Of a stretch of DNA of 16,645 bases, positions 8,661-15,578 are shown one piece after another. The translations under genes were made by a program, and so were the position numbers. Source of the DNA: DATJPR01 sp035506295 (GTDB taxonomy: Bacteria > Bacteroidota > Ignavibacteria > UBA10030 > UBA6906). The notes beneath the pieces were generated by a model. It worked only from the letters and a program-made list of their open reading frames with translations. It searched no databases and was not told the DNA's origin. The stretch's first letter is position 1. The number at the start of each line of letters is the position of its first letter. The DNA is taken from the NCBI GenBank assembly GCA_035506295.1, contig DATJPR010000126.1, forward strand, positions 1 to 16,645. The letters are read 5' to 3'.

Positions 8661-8686
8661 CGCAATTTCCTCCTCCTTCCTGTAAC

Positions 8687-10303
8687 ATGGGCTCAGGGTC
8701 ATTGACGGTGGTGTTACGCGCCGGGAGCGTGGCGTTCGTTCTTCTGGCGTTTCCCTTGATGCTTTTCGGACGGGGACCCGGAGGGCGGGACGCACTCCTG
8801 ATGCCTGCGGAGGATTCTTCGTATGCGGGGAAGATTGTCGCCAGGGTGGGACCGAAGGTCATAACAGGAAAAGAATTCCTCCTGGCATACGATTTCGGTC
8901 CGGCGTTCCCCAAGCGGGAGAAGGATTCGAAGCGAAGGTTTCTTCAGTTTATGATCAATGAGAAACTCCTTGCCCTCGACGCGCAGGAGCACGGAGGAAA
9001 CGCGCGGCCTTCCGTCATTCGATCCGTGGCGGAAATCGATCATGATCTTGCGACGGAGGAACTCTATCGGCAAGACGTGCTCGGGAAAGTCCACATCAGC
9101 CGGCAGGAGATGGAGGAAGCTGTCACCGCCCAGCGCATCCACTATTCCTTGCGATGGATCTATGCGCCGACCCGGGATCGTATCGAGGAGGTAAAGAACG
9201 GCCTCGCTGCCGGGAGGCCCTTTGACTCTCTGTACCATGCATCGCTCGTGAATCCGGCGCAGGCCGATGATCGGTCGTGGCAGACGACGCGGTTCAAGCT
9301 GATGACGACACGGCCTGGAGTTGCCGGCGTGGTGGATACGATGAAGCCGGGGCGGACGTCAGTCCCCGTCGAAGGTCCGGACGGATGGTACATTTTCTCC
9401 CTCGACAATATTTCGTTCGACGCGATCACGACGGAATCTGACGCAGCACAACAGCTCCACAGGGCGAGCGAGGTCCTCACGCAGCACAAAGCAGACAGCC
9501 TGTCGGACATCTATGTGGACAAGCTCATGCGCGAGCATGCTCCGGTAATCGAGAGACGGACGTTCGCCATTCTGTGCGCTTTTCTCGGCCAGGCATGGTT
9601 GCCGCAGGACCTGCGAACATCGATGCTGACGGTGCTGCCGGTCGACAGGGAAATCGCCGTTGCCGCGGCGGCCAATCCGTCGCCGTACGCAAGTGACAAA
9701 CTTGTGACAATGTCCGATCGTGCCGTGACGCTCGGACGGTTTCTCGCCTGGTATAACGCGCGATCGACCCTGGTGAAGCTCAGCACAACTTCGGGCCGCG
9801 CATTTCAGGAGTCCCTCGAGCGGCTGATCTGGCAGATGGTGCGAGACGGTCTGCTGATCGAACGTGCCGAGCGCCGCCACCTGGACAAGCTGGCGATCGT
9901 CAAAGAACAAAAGGGGTGGTGGACGGACAAGATCTTGTACGCGTCCGAGAAACAGGCGCTCTCGGAGTCCATTGCCGTCAAGGATTCTCTCCTCTCGGTC
10001 TATTTTGTCGAGCACCGCGCGCGGTACGCTCACGCGAAAGGCGATACCGTTACGTTCCGCGGTGCGGCAGACGAGGTGCGTCGCGACTTCGTCTCGGAGA
10101 AGATGACATCAGTACTCTTCCATCGCCTCGTGGAGCTCCGGCGCAAATATCAGGTGACGATTGATGAAGATGTTCTGGCGTCGCTTCCCGTCGACAGCGC
10201 GAATGATCCGAAGGCGATCGACGTCTATGTTGCCAAGAAAGGGGGAACATTTCCCCATCCGGCCTTTCCAACAATCGATGATGACTGGCAGACGTGGCAA
10301 TAA
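8687..10303 (+). CDS. SurA/PpiC-like periplasmic peptidyl-prolyl isomerase/chaperone
   Basis: 538 residues. An N-terminal hydrophobic segment (about residues 8-27) acts as signal peptide or anchor. 'KIVARVGPKVITGKEFLLAY' with 'RRFLQFMINEKLLALDAQEHG' (about 48-105) matches the N-terminal chaperone region of SurA/PpiC proteins. Residues about 150-245 ('HYSLRWIYAPTRDRIEEVKN', 'GRPFDSLYHAS', 'GPDGWYIFSLDNIS') look like a divergent parvulin-type rotamase domain, although the usual G-W-G core is reduced. The remaining 290 residues are helical and charged, perhaps a second chaperone-like region. Such proteins escort outer-membrane and secreted proteins through the periplasm. Its place between the outer-membrane/T9SS genes and the ABC importer genes suggests it serves this locus. 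The start is uncertain: the ATG at 8687 follows a pyrimidine tract without Shine-Dalgarno, whereas GTG 8708 has CAGGG 9 bases upstream and keeps the signal segment. The 3' end overlaps the next gene. Confidence 0.8.
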   Translation: MGSGSLTVVLRAGSVAFVLLAFPLMLFGRGPGGRDALLMPAEDSSYAGKIVARVGPKVITGKEFLLAYDFGPAFPKREKDSKRRFLQFMINEKLLALDAQEHGGNARPSVIRSVAEIDHDLATEELYRQDVLGKVHISRQEMEEAVTAQRIHYSLRWIYAPTRDRIEEVKNGLAAGRPFDSLYHASLVNPAQADDRSWQTTRFKLMTTRPGVAGVVDTMKPGRTSVPVEGPDGWYIFSLDNISFDAITTESDAAQQLHRASEVLTQHKADSLSDIYVDKLMREHAPVIERRTFAILCAFLGQAWLPQDLRTSMLTVLPVDREIAVAAAANPSPYASDKLVTMSDRAVTLGRFLAWYNARSTLVKLSTTSGRAFQESLERLIWQMVRDGLLIERAERRHLDKLAIVKEQKGWWTDKILYASEKQALSESIAVKDSLLSVYFVEHRARYAHAKGDTVTFRGAADEVRRDFVSEKMTSVLFHRLVELRRKYQVTIDEDVLASLPVDSANDPKAIDVYVAKKGGTFPHPAFPTIDDDWQTWQ

Positions 10304-11600
10304 AGGGCTGATGATGCTGCTGTGTGGATCGCTTGCGCTGGTGGGGTGCGGGCATCAGACGAGCAACGGAGGCGGCGGGAATGGTCCGGTGACGCTGACG
10401 TATTGGCCGGCGCCCAATGCACAGGAAGTTGAGCTCGCGGACACCGTTGTAAAAGAATGGAACCGCCTCCATCCGGGCGTGCTCGTTAGCATGCAGCCCA
10501 TCCCGGTAAGTCAGTCCACTGAAGAGGTGCTCCTCGCGGCGATCGCCGGGAAAACAACTCCCGATATCTGTTCCAACATCAACCCGATCGCGCTCAGGGA
10601 CTATATCGCTTCCGGCGGCCTGATGGCGCTCGACACGTTTGCGGGCTTCGACTCCGTCGTCGGCACGCGGGTTCCCTCGCATCTCCTGGCAGCGTTCAGG
10701 TCACCCGATGGTCACTTCTATCAGGTGCCGTGGAAGACGAACCCGGTGATGATGTTCTACAACCTGCGGCTGATGCATGCCGCGGGAGTCCAGAACGTCC
10801 CCAGGACCTATGGCGAGTACTTCGCGCTCGGCGATAGCGTCAAGCGCAACCTCAATCACGGTCCGACGATGGAGATCTGGATGGGGGAGCGCGACATCCG
10901 TCCGATCTGGTGGCAGCGGATGTTCGATTTTTATCCGTTCTATCTCGCAGCGTCCGAGGGACATCCGCTGTTCGTGGGGGATTCGGTGGCATTTGGCAAC
11001 GCCTGGGCGGTCGACGTCTTTGCCTTCTTCCAGCGATGCTATGAACGGCAGTACTATCCACGAACATCGTTCTATCAGAGCGTCGATCCATTTCTCCTGG
11101 AAAAAAAGGTCTCGCACATTGCCGGACCGTGGCAGGTCGCGGCGATCAAGAAGTTTGCGCCGTCATTATGGTATACGGTGACTCCACTCCCCGTGCCGGA
11201 CACCAACAGCGGCCCGGTCTATACCTTCGGAGATTTCAAAAACATCGGCATCTTCACGACGACGAAGCATCCCCGCGAGGCGTGGGAGTTCGTAAGCTTC
11301 ATGCTCAGCAAAGCGCACGATCGTATGCTTCTTCAACTCACCGACCAGATTCCCGTTCGCGGGGACCTTCTGACAAACCCCGAGTTCCGGGAGTATTTCC
11401 GCGATCATCCCAGGATTCTCACATTCGCGGAGCAAGTCCCGTACACGCGAGGGATGGATTCGGCACCCGACATGAAGGAGATCTTTGACGGCATCTCTCA
11501 GGAGTTCGAAATGTGCTCCGTCTACGGGACGAAGACGCCTCTCAGGGGGATGACCGATGCCGTGGCCAGGGCGCGCATGATCATCGAGTGGAACCAATGA
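10278..11600 (+). CDS. Sugar ABC transporter substrate-binding lipoprotein (family 1, CUT1 type)
   Basis: 440 residues from the ATG at 10278. This start gives a basic n-region (R5, R6, K9), a hydrophobic core and the lipobox 'LVGC' with Cys24 (10347-10349), followed by a Gly/Asn-rich tether. ATG 10281 is equally possible. ATG 10311, after AAAGGG, would give a signal without positive charge. The mature part is a family 1 extracellular solute-binding protein: 'LTYWPAPNAQEVELADTVVK', 'KEWNRLHPGV', 'TTPDICSNINP', 'YQVPWKTNPVMMFYN', 'HIAGPWQVAAIKK', 'TKHPREAWEFVSFMLS'. The many Trp and Tyr residues suit stacking against sugar rings. It binds a mono- or oligosaccharide in the periplasm and hands it to the two permeases encoded next. 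The gene overlaps the foldase gene by 26 bp, and its stop overlaps the next ATG, so translation is probably coupled. The ligand cannot be told from the sequence. Confidence 0.92.
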   Translation: MMTGRRGNKGLMMLLCGSLALVGCGHQTSNGGGGNGPVTLTYWPAPNAQEVELADTVVKEWNRLHPGVLVSMQPIPVSQSTEEVLLAAIAGKTTPDICSNINPIALRDYIASGGLMALDTFAGFDSVVGTRVPSHLLAAFRSPDGHFYQVPWKTNPVMMFYNLRLMHAAGVQNVPRTYGEYFALGDSVKRNLNHGPTMEIWMGERDIRPIWWQRMFDFYPFYLAASEGHPLFVGDSVAFGNAWAVDVFAFFQRCYERQYYPRTSFYQSVDPFLLEKKVSHIAGPWQVAAIKKFAPSLWYTVTPLPVPDTNSGPVYTFGDFKNIGIFTTTKHPREAWEFVSFMLSKAHDRMLLQLTDQIPVRGDLLTNPEFREYFRDHPRILTFAEQVPYTRGMDSAPDMKEIFDGISQEFEMCSVYGTKTPLRGMTDAVARARMIIEWNQ

Positions 11601-12490
11601 CAACGCGAGCGACGCCGGTCAAACTCTTTCAGGGAACGCGTCCGGGCGGTTATCTTTTTTCCCTCCCGTACCTTGTTTTCTTTCTCGCGTTCGTCGCCTA
11701 CCCGTTGATCTTTTCCTTTCTCCTGATGTTCCACCGGTGGAACCTGGTCAGTCCGATGGAATGGGTGGGGCTGAAGAACTTCATCCGGTTGTCCCGCGAT
11801 CCGCTGTTCTTCAAGTCACTCGTCAATACGCTCTTCTTCCTGATGATTCATATTCCGTTGCAGATCACCGTAGCGCTCGGATTCGCGCTGCTGCTGAACG
11901 AGAACATCGCGGGAAGGGGATTCTTCAGGGGAATTTACTTCCTTCCCGTCGTCGTGTCGGGCGTCGCCGTGACGATTCTCTGGCAGCAACTGTTCTCTTA
12001 CGACTTCGGCCTTCTGAATGGCTTCCTTGCGGCCGTCGGCATAGGGCCCGTTCCATGGCTCATCGACGTCCATTTTGCCATGCCGTCGATTGCGCTGATG
12101 GCGACCTGGAAGAACGTCGGCATCTATATCGTGCTCTTCCTCGCCGGGCTGCAAAGCATCCCGCACGAGCTGTACGAAGCTGCGAGCATCGATGGCGCGC
12201 GTCCGGTCCGACAGTTCTTCTCCATCACGCTCCCTCTCCTGAATCCCACGGTCATGGTGATCGTTGTTCTTTCGACCATCGGAGGGTTCTCGCTGTTCAT
12301 CGAGCCGTATATTCTCACCGGCGGCGGGCCGATGGAAAGTACCCTTTCGGGGATGCTCTACATTTACAACCAGGCGTTCTACTTCGGTCACATGGGCTAC
12401 GCTGCCACGCTCGGGTTTGTGTACGCTCTGGTGATCTTCGGCGTGGTGCTCCTCCAGCGCCGGGTGATCGAGAGGGACGTTACCCAATGA
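11597..12490 (+). CDS. Sugar ABC transporter permease, MalF/UgpA-like
   Basis: 297 residues. The ATG at 11597 overlaps the previous TGA (ATGA), which fits translational coupling; the frame is open further upstream but lies inside the binding-protein gene. About six membrane segments are visible, including 'YLVFFLAFVAYPLIFSFLLM', 'LQITVALGFALLL', 'FLPVVVSGVAVTILW', 'GIYIVLFLAGL', 'VMVIVVLSTIGGFSLF' and 'YALVIFGVVLL'. The EAA loop that docks the ATPase is intact at residues 194-217 ('EAASIDGARPVRQFF' followed by 'SITLPLLNP'). The pattern 'FKSLVNTLFF' and 'LNENIAGRGFFRGIYFLP' is typical of CUT1 permeases of the MalF/UgpA/LacF type. It should form the inner-membrane channel with the next gene product. 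The required ATPase is not encoded in the window. Confidence 0.94.
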   Translation: MTTRATPVKLFQGTRPGGYLFSLPYLVFFLAFVAYPLIFSFLLMFHRWNLVSPMEWVGLKNFIRLSRDPLFFKSLVNTLFFLMIHIPLQITVALGFALLLNENIAGRGFFRGIYFLPVVVSGVAVTILWQQLFSYDFGLLNGFLAAVGIGPVPWLIDVHFAMPSIALMATWKNVGIYIVLFLAGLQSIPHELYEAASIDGARPVRQFFSITLPLLNPTVMVIVVLSTIGGFSLFIEPYILTGGGPMESTLSGMLYIYNQAFYFGHMGYAATLGFVYALVIFGVVLLQRRVIERDVTQ

Positions 12491-13296
12491 AACGGCTCGG
12501 CACATATCTCGTGCTGCTCGCGGGGGCCCTGATGTTCGCCTACCCCTTCCTCTGGATGCTGGCGGCGTCGTTGAAGCCCGAGGCGGCGATCAACGGCCTC
12601 GGGCTTTGGTCGAAGGAGTTCACGGGCGTGAATTATGAAAAAGTCTTCGTGAAGATCCCGATCCTCCGCGCGTTTCTCAACAGCCTTATCGTCTCGGGAT
12701 GCACGACCGTATCCGTCGTCGTCTTTGGTTCGATGGTGGGGTATGCGCTGTCGCGTCTCGAGTTCCCTGGGCGCCGGGCACTCTATCTCGTCATCCTGTT
12801 TACCATGATGATACCGTTTCAGATCGTCCTGATCCCCCAGTACATCCTCATGGTGAAGTTGGGATGGACGGACACGTATCTTTCGCTGATCGCGCCGACG
12901 ATGATCAGCGCCTTTGGCATCGTGCTCTTTCGGCAGTTCTTCGCGGCAATCCCCCAGGCCTTGATCGATGCGGCAAGGATCGACGGGTGTTCCGAGTTGA
13001 GGATCCTGTTCCGTATTGTCTGGCCGCTCTCCCGGCCGGTCCTCATCACCGTCGCGCTGCTGACGTTCATGACGAATTGGAACGAGGTGCTCTGGCCGAT
13101 GATGGTGGTACGCGACCGATCGCTCATGACGATGCCGCAGATGGTGGCGTTGTTCTCCACCGGCGGTGAGGCGGAATCCCAACTGGGGTATCTCCTCGCC
13201 GCCGCGACATTGCTTGCCGCGCCGGTGGTGATCGCCTATGCCTTCTTCCAGAGGTACTTCATCGAGAGCATGGCTTCCACGGGGCTGAAGGGATAG
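12487..13296 (+). CDS. Sugar ABC transporter permease, MalG/UgpE-like
   Basis: 269 residues. The start ATG at 12487 overlaps the previous stop (ATGA), with AGAGGG about 10 bases upstream (12471-12476). The protein opens with 'MKRLGTYLVLLAGALMFAYP' and 'FLWMLAASLKPE', the standard start of MalG-type permeases. Six membrane segments are evident. The EAA loop is at residues 161-184 ('DAARIDGCSELRILFRIVWP'), with Asp in place of the usual Glu, a common variant. 'FMTNWNEVLWPMMVV' and the C-terminal 'QRYFIESMASTGLKG' (compare the usual YFV.G...GAVKG) also match. It is the second half of the inner-membrane channel with the 11597-12490 product. The frame stays open far upstream inside the preceding gene, but that part is only an out-of-frame shadow. 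Confidence 0.95.
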   Translation: MKRLGTYLVLLAGALMFAYPFLWMLAASLKPEAAINGLGLWSKEFTGVNYEKVFVKIPILRAFLNSLIVSGCTTVSVVVFGSMVGYALSRLEFPGRRALYLVILFTMMIPFQIVLIPQYILMVKLGWTDTYLSLIAPTMISAFGIVLFRQFFAAIPQALIDAARIDGCSELRILFRIVWPLSRPVLITVALLTFMTNWNEVLWPMMVVRDRSLMTMPQMVALFSTGGEAESQLGYLLAAATLLAAPVVIAYAFFQRYFIESMASTGLKG

Positions 13297-13307
13297 ACAG
13301 GGAAACG

Positions 13308-15575
13308 ATGAAGACGCTCGAATACCGCCGCCCCGTTGCGGCGCTCACCACGGGGTCGAGTCTGGGAAATCTTCACGCCTTCGCCAGGCTCGACGAATGC
13401 TCCGATCTCCTCGGTCTCTGGTCCCCCGCAGATAATCAATTTTACGTGGGCTCATGGTCGCTTCGCATCAGGGTTGATGGAACGGAGGCGCGCGCGACCG
13501 AAACCGTATTTCGCGCTGCGTCACAGACCACGTCCTTCGACGAAGGCGCGGTGCACCTCGAGAAGACGTTTTTTGTGCCGGTTCTCTCGGGGAATGACGA
13601 GGATGCCATGCGTCAGCGCGCCGCTATCCTCGAGGTGAAGGCCGAGAATCGTTCCGGGAGCGAGGTCAAAGTGGCGTTGGAACATCTTGTCATCTTTCCT
13701 GCAGTGTCGACTACGAAGTTCTCGCGACAGCCGGACCAGTGGGAACGGGAGAAAGTAGTCGGCGTGAAGGCGGAGGGATCTCTCTGCATTGCAACGACGG
13801 AGGGAAATCCTCGTGAATGCCGGGTCTTCGGATCCGATCATCCCTGTGCATTCATGAGGATCGACAAATCGGCGGTGACCGCCGTTTACGAATTCGCGTT
13901 GGCTTCCGGAACGGAGCGGTCCGTGGCATTCCGGCTGACGTTCTCCCCTCATGGACTGCAGGAAGCAGTTGATGCCTTTCATGCGCTTGCCGATGTTCCC
14001 CGCATACGCGACGCGTCGATACGCTCCGTGCACGAGCGGAGCGCCCGCGCGTTCGTCGTGACGCCCGATCCGGTGGTGAATCGGGGATTGCGGTGGGCGA
14101 AGATCGGGATGGACAGAGTGAGGCACCGGTTCAAAGCGGGCGAGGCCTTCACGAACGACCCGCCGCAGGACATCGTGGTCATGCGGGACCTCGCCTGGTA
14201 TACACTCGGGATGGATTTCCTGGATCCGCTCTCTTCGCGCGCAATGCTGGATCTCGTGTGCTCACGGGCGATCCACGAAGGAGGGAAAGTCACCGAGTTC
14301 CTTCACGCAAATGAAACGCGGCCCGAGAAGAACGACTATGGCCTCAACATCAACGATGACACCCCGCTGGTCCTCTGGGCGCTTGCACACCATGGGTGGG
14401 TGACCGGCGATGAGCAGTTCATGCGACGGGTCTACCCGTGCATGAAGCTGGCCGCTGAGTGGATTCTCCGGCAGCGCAGGGACGGACTGGTGTTCTGTAC
14501 CGCCGCCGGGACGAACGTCCGGGGGATTTGCAGCTGGCGGAACATCATCGATCGGTATACGCTCTCCGGTGCCGTGACCGAAATCAACGCGGAATGCGCT
14601 CATGCACTCAGGCTCACCGCGCAAGTCGCGAACGATCTGGGATTTGAACAGGATGCCGCGACGTTTTCCGGAGCCGCGGCCGGCCTCATCGATGCAATCC
14701 GAACGAACCTGGTCTCGGATCGCACGGGGGTGTATCTCTTGAACATCGACATCGATGGCGTCAAGCACCACGATGTGACCGGCGATCTGATTTTCCCCGT
14801 TCTTTGCGGCGTAGCTGACGATGCAATGCGGACGAAGATCGTCCAACGATTGACCCAGCCGGATTTCTGGACCGACTACGGGGCGCGCACGGTCCCGCCC
14901 GGCGAATGGAACTATGATCCGGATGCCGATTATCAACTCCGCGGCGGAGTCTGGCCGAATCTCACGGCCTGGATTGCGTACGGCGCCCGTTCGTTGCGCC
15001 CGTCGCTGGTCGCGGAGGCGTTGCACAATATCCACAAGATTGTCGAGGCGGATCAGCCGGAGCAGTTCGGTGCGCTGGTCCCGGGCGAACTCCCCGAGCG
15101 CCTGCACGGAGAGGATTTTCGCAGTCGGGGGATGACGTTGAGCCCGTGGGCCCCGCCCACGTATTTCTGGCTTGGTATCGAAGGGCTCCTTGGCCTTTCT
15201 TGTACGCTTCATGGCATAGAAGTCAATCCGGCCGTCCCGGCCGATTGGCCATGGCTTGCGGTGAAGCATCTTCGCATTCATGGACAGAACATGAGTCTTC
15301 TGTTGTATGAAGGCACGCTCTATACGTCCGTGCCGGTCACGAGCGCTCTTCCGGTTCGTGTGGGAAAGGAACTGCCGGTTCGTTCTGACGTGCAGGGTGT
15401 GTTTGTCCTCGCGATGGAAGCAGGGAGCGAGGTGGTGCTCTTCGCTTCAGGTCCGCGTGCTGTCGCCGGGCGCATCGCCTACGAGCTACATGGTCGCTGG
15501 GAGGAGACCGTCGTAGCCTTTGGGGAAACGGGAGCATACATTCAACGAATTCGACAGGGTGCACGAGGGAGCTGA
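13308..15575 (+). CDS. Cytoplasmic (alpha/alpha)6-barrel glycosidase-like protein, glycogen-debranching-enzyme-like
   Basis: 755 residues; ATG 13308 is preceded by AGGGA (13299-13303). No signal peptide, so cytoplasmic. Residues 1 to about 250 form a beta-sandwich of the type found before six-hairpin glycosidases. From about 262 ('GLRWAKIGMDRVRHRF') helical hairpins follow, with family-like landmarks: 'DIVVMRDLAWYTLGMD' (Asp294), 'NINDDTPLVLWALAHHGWVT' (Asp350/351), 'VTEINAECAHALRLTAQ' (Glu425) and 'GGVWPNLTAWIAYGAR' (546-561). These resemble the amylo-1,6-glucosidase C-terminal (GDE_C, GH133-like) and related inverting GH63/GH78-type barrels. A beta-rich tail from about 630 closes the protein. 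Which acidic residues are catalytic cannot be settled by eye; Asp294, Glu425 and the acidic residues near 535-542 are candidates. Lying 11 bp after the ABC permease gene, it most likely hydrolyses the imported oligosaccharide. The fold class is likely; the exact GH family and substrate are unknown. Confidence 0.75.
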   Translation: MKTLEYRRPVAALTTGSSLGNLHAFARLDECSDLLGLWSPADNQFYVGSWSLRIRVDGTEARATETVFRAASQTTSFDEGAVHLEKTFFVPVLSGNDEDAMRQRAAILEVKAENRSGSEVKVALEHLVIFPAVSTTKFSRQPDQWEREKVVGVKAEGSLCIATTEGNPRECRVFGSDHPCAFMRIDKSAVTAVYEFALASGTERSVAFRLTFSPHGLQEAVDAFHALADVPRIRDASIRSVHERSARAFVVTPDPVVNRGLRWAKIGMDRVRHRFKAGEAFTNDPPQDIVVMRDLAWYTLGMDFLDPLSSRAMLDLVCSRAIHEGGKVTEFLHANETRPEKNDYGLNINDDTPLVLWALAHHGWVTGDEQFMRRVYPCMKLAAEWILRQRRDGLVFCTAAGTNVRGICSWRNIIDRYTLSGAVTEINAECAHALRLTAQVANDLGFEQDAATFSGAAAGLIDAIRTNLVSDRTGVYLLNIDIDGVKHHDVTGDLIFPVLCGVADDAMRTKIVQRLTQPDFWTDYGARTVPPGEWNYDPDADYQLRGGVWPNLTAWIAYGARSLRPSLVAEALHNIHKIVEADQPEQFGALVPGELPERLHGEDFRSRGMTLSPWAPPTYFWLGIEGLLGLSCTLHGIEVNPAVPADWPWLAVKHLRIHGQNMSLLLYEGTLYTSVPVTSALPVRVGKELPVRSDVQGVFVLAMEAGSEVVLFASGPRAVAGRIAYELHGRWEETVVAFGETGAYIQRIRQGARGS
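15565..15571 (+). promoter_or_regulatory. Shine-Dalgarno favouring a TTG start for the last gene
   Basis: GAGGGAG ends 7 bases before the TTG at 15579 but 16 bases before the ATG at 15588, so its spacing suits the TTG. It overlaps the end of the preceding gene, whose stop is 15573-15575. Confidence 0.45.
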
Positions 15576-15578
15576 TAT

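Noticed and set aside
10161..10277. Longer N-terminus for the ABC binding protein
   Set aside because: It would overlap the foldase gene by over 140 bp and put 39 Arg-rich residues before the lipoprotein signal. The start at 10278 gives a normal lipobox distance.
11101..11107. Run of seven A residues within the binding-protein gene, a possible slippage site
   Set aside because: The frame is intact across it ('LLEKKVSHIAG'), the protein is full length, and a shifted product has no recognisable sequence.
11737..12486. Upstream extension of the second permease frame
   Set aside because: It overlaps the first permease in another frame and reads as Arg/His-rich non-protein sequence. The ATG at 12487 starts a typical MalG-like protein and forms an ATGA junction.
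14262..15281. 339-residue open frame on the minus strand
   Set aside because: Antisense to the glycosidase-like gene. Composition is Arg/Asp/Ile-biased with no family features.
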